DNA of 64,000 bases from Solimicrobium sp043758755. GTDB lineage: Bacteria > Pseudomonadota > Gammaproteobacteria > Burkholderiales > Burkholderiaceae_D. The position numbers and the translations under genes are program-made. The notes beneath the pieces were generated by a model that ran no database searches, had not been told where the DNA came from, and saw only the letters and a program-made list of their open reading frames with translations. Positions 26,165-32,854 of the stretch are shown in pieces. The stretch spans positions 62,001 to 126,000 of the forward strand of contig JAYVMW010000009.1 of the NCBI GenBank assembly GCA_043758755.1, written 5' to 3'. How positions within the stretch are numbered: position 1 is the first letter of the stretch; each line of letters starts with the position of its first letter.

Positions 26165-26752
26165 ATGATTTGTACAGGCCAACCAACACTGCTGCGCAAT
26201 TTTCCGCGCTTCGTGGCACCGCGCGCACTCTGTCTGCGTTACGGCGCCGGTTCCCCGGCACCCATTTCTTTGCGAGCGCTTGCAATGCCGATTAAACCGG
26301 CTGTGCCGACATCGCGCGCCACACCCTCCCTGTTTACTGCGTACCCGTCATTCCGATTGTTTGGCAGCGCTGGTGCCAATACATTGATCGGTGCAACGCT
26401 GCTGGTCCATCGACATTTCAGCATCGCGCGCAAACCAGAGGAAAATGAAGGCACTGCAGAAATCACCGTGTCCACAAAAAAACCAGCCACACCGGCAGAA
26501 CCCAGAACAATACATGCGCCGAACAAGGTAATCATTGCGCAAGTGCCATGGGGCTACACGTTGTATAAAGTTGCGGATCAATATATTTTGTCGGTGGTGT
26601 GTGGCACCATTGCGATCTACAGTCTGGAAATTCCACTGGATGCCCGAGAAACTGCCCAGGCGTTAGAAGGGACTGCCTCACTGGATGCACTGGCAGCGAA
26701 AATTCAATATTCCCCATCTTCCTATCATGAGCGGCGTGTTTGTCTTGATTGA
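26165..26752 (+). CDS. Unknown protein, island family member A
   Basis: A 195-residue protein I do not recognise. AAGGAG precedes the ATG. The N-terminal 90 residues are rich in Pro, Ala, Ser and Arg and look disordered. A short conserved stretch FRLFGSAGANTLIGATLL follows. The C-terminal domain (about residues 120-190) starts at NKVIIAQVPWGYTLY and contains QYILSVVCGTIAIYSLEI. It aligns without gaps to the neighbour encoded at 26761-27378 (about 20 identities over 54 positions: YILSV, C, YSL, L, E, AL, A, L, A, K, P, Y, R). No signal peptide is clear. The two genes converge with 8 bases between them. Confidence 0.75.
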   Translation: MICTGQPTLLRNFPRFVAPRALCLRYGAGSPAPISLRALAMPIKPAVPTSRATPSLFTAYPSFRLFGSAGANTLIGATLLVHRHFSIARKPEENEGTAEITVSTKKPATPAEPRTIHAPNKVIIAQVPWGYTLYKVADQYILSVVCGTIAIYSLEIPLDARETAQALEGTASLDALAAKIQYSPSSYHERRVCLD

Positions 26753-26760
26753 ACCTTGTT

Positions 26761-27378
26761 TCATTTCCATTTGATCACCCGAAACATATACTGGTCCGGT
26801 GCATTTCGAACCTTGCGTGCAAACTCTTCCAGGTACGCCGGATCGGACAGTGCTTTTGAAACTTCATAATCCATCAGCGCGAAATCCAAACTGTAATATC
26901 CCACGTTCCAGCACAAAACGGACAGGATGTAGAATTCACCGCGCAGTGTGAATACGTATGAAAAATCTCCCTTCGAAATAATTTTCTCGCCGGCGACGCA
27001 TTCCCCAGAGTCGGATGTCGCCGCGACTTCCGACTTGCCGGCCGCTTCAGAGTCTGTGCGCGTGCCGGAAAAATCCCGGCTGATCACATATCTCAATACC
27101 GTTGGTCCAATAATTTTTCTGGTATTTGTCAAGCCGTAAAGTCCGAATATTCTGGATGTAGCTGGAATGGAACGCGCTGAGCCGACCTGGAATGACGATT
27201 GAGCTGCGCTGGATATTTTTGCGGGGGAGAAAGACCGATCAGTGTCTGGAACTGCAATCGATCTGTAAAGTTTATCAGATGCAGGTAAGTGTGAACGAAG
27301 CGCAGCGACAGATGGAGCCAGGCAGTTTGCAAAAGCTCGATCGATATTGCCGGAAGCACGAGTTAGCGGAATCATCAT
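26761..27378 (-). CDS. Unknown protein, island family member B
   Basis: A 205-residue paralogue of the convergent gene at 26165. The first 90 residues are low-complexity (Ser, Ala, Arg). The middle holds SRIFGLYGLTNTRKIIG. The C-terminal domain contains EFYILSVLCWNVGYYSLDFAL and ends FRVIKWK. No known domain was recognised and no catalytic motif stands out. CAGGAGAATTCA precedes the start, and a promoter lies 26 bases further up. The conserved hydrophobic YILSVxCxxxxxYSL core could be a buried strand pair or a membrane-interacting segment. Confidence 0.75.
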   Translation of the reverse strand: MMIPLTRASGNIDRAFANCLAPSVAALRSHLPASDKLYRSIAVPDTDRSFSPAKISSAAQSSFQVGSARSIPATSRIFGLYGLTNTRKIIGPTVLRYVISRDFSGTRTDSEAAGKSEVAATSDSGECVAGEKIISKGDFSYVFTLRGEFYILSVLCWNVGYYSLDFALMDYEVSKALSDPAYLEEFARKVRNAPDQYMFRVIKWK

Positions 27379-27404
27379 TGAATTCTCCTGTTAAACGGGG
27401 CTCA

Positions 27405-27433
27405 AATTTATTTCAATCAGACGTGCAGTTCAA
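27405..27433 (-). promoter_or_regulatory. Promoter of island family member B (copy 1)
   Basis: Minus strand: TTGAAC (27428-27433), 17 bases, TAAATT (27405-27410). The conserved block continues upstream as ACACGTAT and is shared with copy 2 at 25978-26006, so it was duplicated with the gene. Confidence 0.65.
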
Positions 27434-27456
27434 TACGTGTTTTTTCTAAAACTTCC

Positions 27457-28047
27457 TCAGGGAATTTTGCACTCCGAATCATTCGGGCAGATTTTAAGGC
27501 TGCCATTTTCGAAATACCCGGCGTTTTTGTTGTATTCAACATAGGGCGTAAAGCCATGGTTGAAGAAAGCAGGCGTTCCGTTTTCTCCGCTGAACACAAC
27601 GTTCCCGTCCGGAGAACCATGCACCAGCGCCGGATTGACCGGAATAAAAAATATGCGGCCATCGATGCGGTGGTTTTGATGTGAACGGTCAGCGCAATAG
27701 GCGATCGGTACTGTCTCATAGGCTGGCACAGGAACGGTATAGGTTTTGGCGCTGCGGTAGTCACCGATGCCCGTATCCACCCACCGAGCGTCGTCAGCCA
27801 GATATTTGACAGCACCTGCGTTGTAGGAGACGCCAAAAGCTTCGTTGATCGCGGTAGTAATGAACACCACATTCCAGTCGTACTGCGAATGATTGACAAG
27901 GTAGGTATGACCACCCATCTTCGTTAAAGTCCCGCAGGCTTCATCGGCCTGGGTAGTTGTTTCGGCAGCAGCATAGGGAGTGAACGAGGCCAGTGCCATC
28001 ATTGAAAGGATTTGTCGTGTTGAAGCTGTAAGTCGCTTGATTATCAT
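27457..28047 (-). CDS. Unknown secreted protein with four cysteines
   Basis: A 196-residue protein with a Sec signal peptide (basic start MIIKRLTASTR, hydrophobic middle, likely cut after YAAAE near residue 28). The mature part has four cysteines (in EACG, AYCADR and KICPNDSEC) that could form two disulfides. It is rich in aromatic residues and likely beta-rich. I do not recognise the family. The ATG at 28047 has AAAGG at a good distance; the upstream in-frame start at 28125 is less likely. Family member B follows on the same strand but has its own promoter. Confidence 0.7.
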   Translation of the reverse strand: MIIKRLTASTRQILSMMALASFTPYAAAETTTQADEACGTLTKMGGHTYLVNHSQYDWNVVFITTAINEAFGVSYNAGAVKYLADDARWVDTGIGDYRSAKTYTVPVPAYETVPIAYCADRSHQNHRIDGRIFFIPVNPALVHGSPDGNVVFSGENGTPAFFNHGFTPYVEYNKNAGYFENGSLKICPNDSECKIP

Positions 28048-28278
28048 TGTCAACCTTTCACAAAGAACTATTTTGGAACGGTCAATATACTGACTTGTGG
28101 CGAATAAAATAATACGTATTTCCACTCCAGTTCCTAGAGTTTCAACAGTGCCTTTTATTCGAGTCCAAGAAATTGATCATCTGTCTGAAACTCAACGACA
28201 GATAGTCACGGATACCATCGTCTTTGGCCGCCTGGGATTTATCGATTTCCTGCACGCCATAGCGGTCCAGAATGTTTT

Positions 28279-28464
28279 TCAGGTCTCCGATTTCTTGAAA
28301 ACTTCCAGTTCGATGGTCTGGTTATATGCGCGAATGTATTCGGCGTTTTGTTCGGCCCAACGTTTTTCCTGCTCAGCGCGAATGGCATCACTCATTAATC
28401 GCTCACAGGTTTGGGACAGGTTCATGCCGAGTGCCTTGGCCTCGTTGTAGCCATCCAGTGCCAA
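28279..28464 (-). pseudogene. CcdA-like antitoxin remnant without a toxin partner
   Basis: A 61-codon frame. EAKALGMNLSQTCERLMSDAI, AEQEKRWAEQNAEYI and RAYNQTIE match the antitoxin CcdA, in which this half binds the CcdB toxin. The N-terminal DNA-binding part (about 25 residues) is missing, because the frame opens just 5 bases past the fliR stop. After AYNQTIELE the frame diverges from the family and stops. In the other frame the DNA continues to read sensibly (DLKNILDRYGVQEIDKSQ, down to a stop at 28142), suggesting a frameshift. No ccdB-like gene is next to it. A short intact orphan antitoxin is possible but less likely. Confidence 0.6.
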
Positions 28465-28469
28465 GTTAA

Positions 28470-29240
28470 TTACCGCAACAGCACATGCTGGATCCCCAAC
28501 TCAAAAATCCGCTGCAGCGGCGCAGCCAGATAAGGAATGATTACGAACAGCATAATAAATCCAACTCCCATGGTGATCGGAAAGCCGATACCAAAAATGT
28601 TGAGTTGTGGTGCAGCCTTGGTCAATATTCCCAACGCGATATTTGTCACCAGCAGCGCGGCAACGATAGGCAGTGCCAGTTGCACGCCGGACGAGAAAAT
28701 TTCCGAACCGGCTGTGACGATGTGATACCAGATACCGGGGTGCGACGCCAGGTCGGAGCCGATCGGCAAGGTGGTAAAACTTTGCACCAGCGTTTCCAGC
28801 AGCACCAGATGCAGGTTCAGGCTTAAAAACAGCATGGTGGCTACCAGCGTCAGAAACTGACTGAGCGCCGGGGTGCTGCTGCGGGTCTGCGGATCATAAA
28901 ACGAGGCAAAGCCCAGCCCCATCGACATGCTGATGAGCGTGCCGGCCATGTCAACGCTGGCAAACACCACCTGAATGGTAAACCCCATGGCAATGCCGAT
29001 GATGAATTGCTGTGCCAGTATCATCACGCCCGGCAGTGAAACCGGATCGACCTGTGGCAGATGCTGCAGGGTAGGGGCGACGATCAGGGCCAGCATGACG
29101 CCCAGAATGATTTTGATGCGTACCGGTATGTAGGAGCTGCCAAACACCGGTGCCATGGCAATCAGACCGAGGATGCGGGTCAGCGGCCAGATAAACGAAT
29201 TGATCCAGTCAATGATCTGATTGCTGTGGAGATGCAGCAT
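28470..29240 (-). CDS. fliR: Flagellar export gate protein FliR
   Basis: A 256-residue inner membrane protein of the flagellar type III export gate. It has about six hydrophobic segments and the family pattern of PVFGSSYIPVRIKIILGVMLA near residue 31 and MSMGLGFASFYDPQTRSSTP near 108. It assembles with FliP and FliQ inside the MS ring. It is the last gene of the fliLMNOPQR run and begins 12 bases after fliQ ends. Confidence 0.95.
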   Translation of the reverse strand: MLHLHSNQIIDWINSFIWPLTRILGLIAMAPVFGSSYIPVRIKIILGVMLALIVAPTLQHLPQVDPVSLPGVMILAQQFIIGIAMGFTIQVVFASVDMAGTLISMSMGLGFASFYDPQTRSSTPALSQFLTLVATMLFLSLNLHLVLLETLVQSFTTLPIGSDLASHPGIWYHIVTAGSEIFSSGVQLALPIVAALLVTNIALGILTKAAPQLNIFGIGFPITMGVGFIMLFVIIPYLAAPLQRIFELGIQHVLLR

Positions 29241-29252
29241 CGGGATGGGTGT

Positions 29253-29522
29253 TTAACCGACCATGCCGGGTATGCTGGTAAATAATTCGCGCATATAGTC
29301 GGTGAGTATGGCGAGCATCCAGGGGCCGGCCAGATCGAGTACCAGAAATACGCCGATCAGTTTCGGGATAAACGATAAGGTCATTTCATTGATCTGGGTG
29401 GCGGCCTGAAAAATGCTGACCAGCAGGCCGATGATCAGTGCCACCAGCAACATCGGTACGGCAATCATCAGTGTCACCTGCATGGCATGCCGGCCGATTG
29501 TCATTACCTGTTCCGGGGTCAT
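29253..29522 (-). CDS. fliQ: Flagellar export gate protein FliQ
   Basis: An 89-residue protein of standard length with two membrane helices (about 14-38 and 50-75). TPEQVMTIGRHAM at the start and LVSIFQAATQINEMTLSFIPK in the middle are family signatures. AAGGAGAATTCC precedes the ATG. Confidence 0.96.
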   Translation of the reverse strand: MTPEQVMTIGRHAMQVTLMIAVPMLLVALIIGLLVSIFQAATQINEMTLSFIPKLIGVFLVLDLAGPWMLAILTDYMRELFTSIPGMVG

Positions 29523-29532
29523 GGAATTCTCC

Positions 29533-30300
29533 TTAATAAAAACTTTGTGCCAGCGAGCCGATCAGCAATGACCAGCCATCCACCAGCACAAACAGCATCA
29601 GCTTGAACGGCAGCGAGACCGTGGCCGGGGACATCATCATCATCCCCATCGACATCAGGACGGTGGCCACCACCATGTCAATAATCAGAAACGGAATGAA
29701 AATTGCAAAGCCGATCTGAAACGCGGTTTTGAGTTCGCTGGTGATATACGCCGGTACCAGTACGGTCAATGGCACTTCTTCCGGGCCGTTGAGTTTCTTG
29801 GTGCGCGACAGTTTGATATACAGCGCCAGATCGGACTGGCGGGTCTGTTTCATCATGAATTCTTTGAGTGGCTGTGCGCCCTTGTCGAGTGCTTCGGTAA
29901 ACGTAATCTTGTTGGCGTTGAAGGGCTCATAGGCATCCACGTAAATTTTGTCGATTACCGGGCTCATCACAAACAGAGTCAGGAACAGAGCCAGTCCGAC
30001 CATGACCTGATTGGGTGGCGAGCTGGGCGTGCCGATCGCCTGACGCAACATGGACAACACGATGATGATGCGCGTGAAGCTGGTCATCATCAGCAGCACG
30101 GCCGGCAGAAAACTCAGTGATGTCAGTATCAGCAGGGTCTGGATGCTCAGCACATAATTCTGTCCGCCGCCGCGGGCCGGGGTGCTGGAAATGACCGGCA
30201 CCTGCTGGGCCAGTGCACTGCCTGAGAACAGGGCCAGCAACAAACCGGCAGGCAGCAACACACACAACGCGCTGCAGATTCGCTTACGGTTTTTTTGCAT
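29533..30300 (-). CDS. fliP: Flagellar export gate protein FliP
   Basis: A 255-residue protein with a cleavable signal peptide (cut near residue 31 after GSALA), as known for FliP. FTRIIIVLSMLRQAIGTPSSPPNQVMVGLALFLT forms the conserved first hydrophobic region, and MGMMMMSPATVSLPFKLMLFVLVDGW is the C-terminal one. It forms the core of the export gate pore. The start lies within the end of fliO (17-base overlap). Confidence 0.96.
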   Translation of the reverse strand: MQKNRKRICSALCVLLPAGLLLALFSGSALAQQVPVISSTPARGGGQNYVLSIQTLLILTSLSFLPAVLLMMTSFTRIIIVLSMLRQAIGTPSSPPNQVMVGLALFLTLFVMSPVIDKIYVDAYEPFNANKITFTEALDKGAQPLKEFMMKQTRQSDLALYIKLSRTKKLNGPEEVPLTVLVPAYITSELKTAFQIGFAIFIPFLIIDMVVATVLMSMGMMMMSPATVSLPFKLMLFVLVDGWSLLIGSLAQSFY

Positions 30301-30706
30301 TGTATTTCTCTAAAGCGTTTTGCATCCAGCTGGAAAACTGCTGCCCAGGTACCGCACCGGCCGGTGTTTCCTGACGCGGCATGCTGGTGATGGTAGTGAT
30401 TTGCTGCGGCGTGACGCCCAGCAACAGCCATTCTTCACCGACTTCAATGACCATCAGACGCTGATTGGTGCCGATCGAAATGGCGCCGATTACCTTGACG
30501 GGAAACGGGCCGTTCTGGATCCGGTTCAGGCCGAATTTTTTAACCAGTACCGCAAAGCCGATCATCAGCCCGACAATGAGCAGCAGGGACAGCGAGATCT
30601 TCATCAGATTGATCGAAGCAGGGGAGTCGGTCACTTCGGCGGCACGGCATACACCGCACAGCGCAACCATGGCCAGAAACGAGACAGGCTTCAATTGCAG
30701 CTTCAT
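30284..30706 (-). CDS. fliO: Flagellar export assembly protein FliO
   Basis: A 140-residue membrane protein that helps the FliP ring assemble. A first hydrophobic segment (signal-like, residues 8-22) and a membrane helix (about 35-55, ISLSLLLIVGLMIGFAVLVKKF) are followed by the cytoplasmic region VKVIGAISIGTNQRLMVIEVGEEWLLLGVT, which is typical of FliO. It overlaps fliN by 4 bases and fliP by 17. Confidence 0.9.
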   Translation of the reverse strand: MKLQLKPVSFLAMVALCGVCRAAEVTDSPASINLMKISLSLLLIVGLMIGFAVLVKKFGLNRIQNGPFPVKVIGAISIGTNQRLMVIEVGEEWLLLGVTPQQITTITSMPRQETPAGAVPGQQFSSWMQNALEKYNAKKP

Positions 30707-31119
30707 TTGTTGAGCTTGCGGATACGTTCGGCCGGCGTAATGATGTCGGTTAAGCGGATGCCGAATTTATCGTTGACCACCACCACTTCACCCTGCGCAA
30801 TCAGACAGCCGTTGACCAGTACATCCATTGGTTCGCCGGCCAGTCCGTCCAGTTCCACCACCGAACCCTGCGCCAGTTGCAGCAGATTCTTGATCGCAAT
30901 TTTGGTACGACCCAGCTCCACCGTGAGCTGAACCGGAATATCGAGAATGAAATCGATATCGTTATGGGTTTCGACTTTATTCGCTTTGGGGGTCAGCTCC
31001 TGAAATACAGTCGGTTGCGGCTCTGACTTGGCTGCGTCAGCTTTTTCCTGTTCTGCAATCGCCGCACCCCAATCGTCGTCGCTGATCGGTGCGTCGTCAC
31101 CCGTATTGTTTTCATCCAT
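30703..31119 (-). CDS. fliN: Flagellar motor switch protein FliN
   Basis: With the ATG at 31119 the protein has 138 residues. The acidic N-terminus is variable. The C-terminal SpoA domain contains DFILDIPVQLTVELGRTK, IKNLLQLAQGSVVELDGLAGEP and NDKFGIRLTDII. FliN forms the C-ring with FliM and FliG and takes part in export and switching. AGGGAG precedes this start, which overlaps the fliM end by 8 bases; a longer frame from 31188 has no support. Confidence 0.95.
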   Translation of the reverse strand: MDENNTGDDAPISDDDWGAAIAEQEKADAAKSEPQPTVFQELTPKANKVETHNDIDFILDIPVQLTVELGRTKIAIKNLLQLAQGSVVELDGLAGEPMDVLVNGCLIAQGEVVVVNDKFGIRLTDIITPAERIRKLNK

Positions 31120-32152
31120 GAGTTGCTCCCTGTTTATTTCCGTGCTTGCTGTCGACGATTGCTGCATCCATAGCCATTTCCTGGGCACTGGAGGATAAAA
31201 GTTTTTCGACTTTCAGCGCATATTGATCATTAAAAATTCCATACCTGCATTCCATGACCGGTGTTCCATCCACTTTGGCGGACAGGATCTCGGGCACCGA
31301 GATGGGCAGAACATCGCCCACGCGCAGATTCAGCACGTCACCCAACGACATGCTGGTGGTACCCAGATCGGCGACGATCTCGACTTCGGCAATTTGAATC
31401 TGCTGCGTCATCAGACGCACCCAGCGCTTGTCCACTTCCAGGGTTTCACCCTGCAGTGAACTGGTCAGAATGTCGCGTATCGGTTCGATCATCGCGTAGG
31501 GCATGCAGAAATGCATTTCGCCGGAGACCGGACCGAGTTCAATCGTGAAGGTGGTGCAGACTACCACTTCATTCGGTGTAGCAATGTTGGCAAACTGGGT
31601 GTTCATCTCGGAGCGGATGTATTCAAACTCGATCGGATACACCGGGTTCCAGGATTTGGAATAGGTTTCGAACAGAATATCCAGAATCCGCAAAATGATA
31701 CGTTGTTCGGTCTGGGTAAAATCACGACCTTCGACCCGGGTATGAAACCGGCCATCGCCGCCGAACAGATTATCGACCAGCAAAAAAACCAGATTCGGAT
31801 CCATCACGATCAGTGCTGTGCCGCGCAGCGGTTTCATGTGCACCAGATTCAGATTGGTCGGCACCACCAGATTGCGAATAAATTCGCTGTATTTCGACAC
31901 CCGCACCGTACCGACTGACACCTCGGCGCTGCGCCGTAAAAAATTGAACAGGCCAATGCGCAGCAGCCGGGCGAAACGTTCGTTGATAATTTCCAGCGTC
32001 GGCATGCGGCCGCGCACGATCCGTTCCTGGGTAGCCAGATTGTAGGTTCTGACTCCACTGGTGTCCTCTTGCGCGTCGTTGTCGTCGAGATCCCCGGTGA
32101 CCCCTTTTAAAAGGGCATCGACTTCTTCCTGGGATAGAAAATTATCTGACAT
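31112..32152 (-). CDS. fliM: Flagellar motor switch protein FliM
   Basis: A 346-residue C-ring protein. The first residues MSDNFLSQEEVDALLKGV are the CheY-P binding segment. The middle domain includes YNLATQERIVRGRMPTLEIINERFARL and the GGDGR loop. The C-terminal SpoA-type domain includes LGTTSMSLGDVLNLRVGDVLPI. It precedes fliN with overlap and follows fliL by 12 bases. Confidence 0.97.
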   Translation of the reverse strand: MSDNFLSQEEVDALLKGVTGDLDDNDAQEDTSGVRTYNLATQERIVRGRMPTLEIINERFARLLRIGLFNFLRRSAEVSVGTVRVSKYSEFIRNLVVPTNLNLVHMKPLRGTALIVMDPNLVFLLVDNLFGGDGRFHTRVEGRDFTQTEQRIILRILDILFETYSKSWNPVYPIEFEYIRSEMNTQFANIATPNEVVVCTTFTIELGPVSGEMHFCMPYAMIEPIRDILTSSLQGETLEVDKRWVRLMTQQIQIAEVEIVADLGTTSMSLGDVLNLRVGDVLPISVPEILSAKVDGTPVMECRYGIFNDQYALKVEKLLSSSAQEMAMDAAIVDSKHGNKQGATHG

Positions 32153-32164
32153 GGTCTGGTCTCG

Positions 32165-32692
32165 TTACTGAATCATGAATGAAGTGAAGTATACGCCCAG
32201 AATTCTGCGCTCTTCGGCTTCCTTGGGGGTCGGTGCTTCATTGTTGTAAGGCTTTTGTACCTGCTTGATCAGATCGTCCTCCAGATTCATCTTGCCTTCG
32301 TTGGTCAGCAACTCTTCGGCGTTTTTGCTGGCCAGCAGTAACAGGATACGACTGCGCAGCTGGGGCATATTTTCCTTGTAATAGTTCAGTTGTTCATCAT
32401 TGCGTACCTGCAGGGTGATACCAACCTGCAGGTATTTGTCGCCATTTTCGGTCTGCAGGTTGACGATAAAATTTTCCAGCGCCAGAAATACCGGCGGAAC
32501 CGGTTTCTCTGCTTTGGGCGCTTCCTTGGTGCCGGCCGCTTTTTTTGACATAAAATAGGCCGCCGCGCCGCCGCCACCACCCAACAGTAAAACGGCGATC
32601 ACGGCGATCATAATGATTTTTTTCTTTTTAGAACCAGAACCGGCTGCAACTTCAGCTGCCGGTGCTTCTTCTTTGGGTGCTGTCTTTGACAT
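32165..32692 (-). CDS. fliL: Flagellar basal body-associated protein FliL
   Basis: A 175-residue single-pass inner membrane protein that surrounds the stator and supports motor torque. A Lys-rich N-terminus and one helix (about residues 28-47, IIMIAVIAVLLLGGGGGAAA) are followed by the periplasmic FliL domain with LENFIVNLQTENGDKYLQVG. It ends in GVYFTSFMIQ, the usual C-terminus. The ATG at 32692 (AAGGAAAG upstream) is used rather than the in-frame ATG at 32713. A promoter lies about 85 bases upstream. Confidence 0.93.
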   Translation of the reverse strand: MSKTAPKEEAPAAEVAAGSGSKKKKIIMIAVIAVLLLGGGGGAAAYFMSKKAAGTKEAPKAEKPVPPVFLALENFIVNLQTENGDKYLQVGITLQVRNDEQLNYYKENMPQLRSRILLLLASKNAEELLTNEGKMNLEDDLIKQVQKPYNNEAPTPKEAEERRILGVYFTSFMIQ

Positions 32693-32777
32693 TGGACTTT
32701 CCTTGATATGCAAACAAAGTTGCTTAATTAATACTACTTTAATTCCGCCGTGGTGTTACTGGCAGTAACTCATGGAA

Positions 32778-32806
32778 ATATTAGTAGTTTTAACAGCCTA
32801 GTTCAA
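32778..32806 (-). promoter_or_regulatory. Promoter for the fliLMNOPQR operon
   Basis: Minus strand: TTGAAC (32801-32806), 17 bases, TAATAT (32778-32783), in the 160-base gap between fliK and fliL. It looks like a sigma70 promoter rather than sigma28 or sigma54. Confidence 0.6.
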
Positions 32807-32854
32807 TGCAAACCATTTCGTTTCCTGTTCTATTCATCAATGATCTGTGCAGAC

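Noticed and set aside
28097..28450. 117-codon frame on + over the CcdA remnant
   Set aside because: The minus strand carries the recognisable CcdA sequence; this frame has no ribosome site or family.
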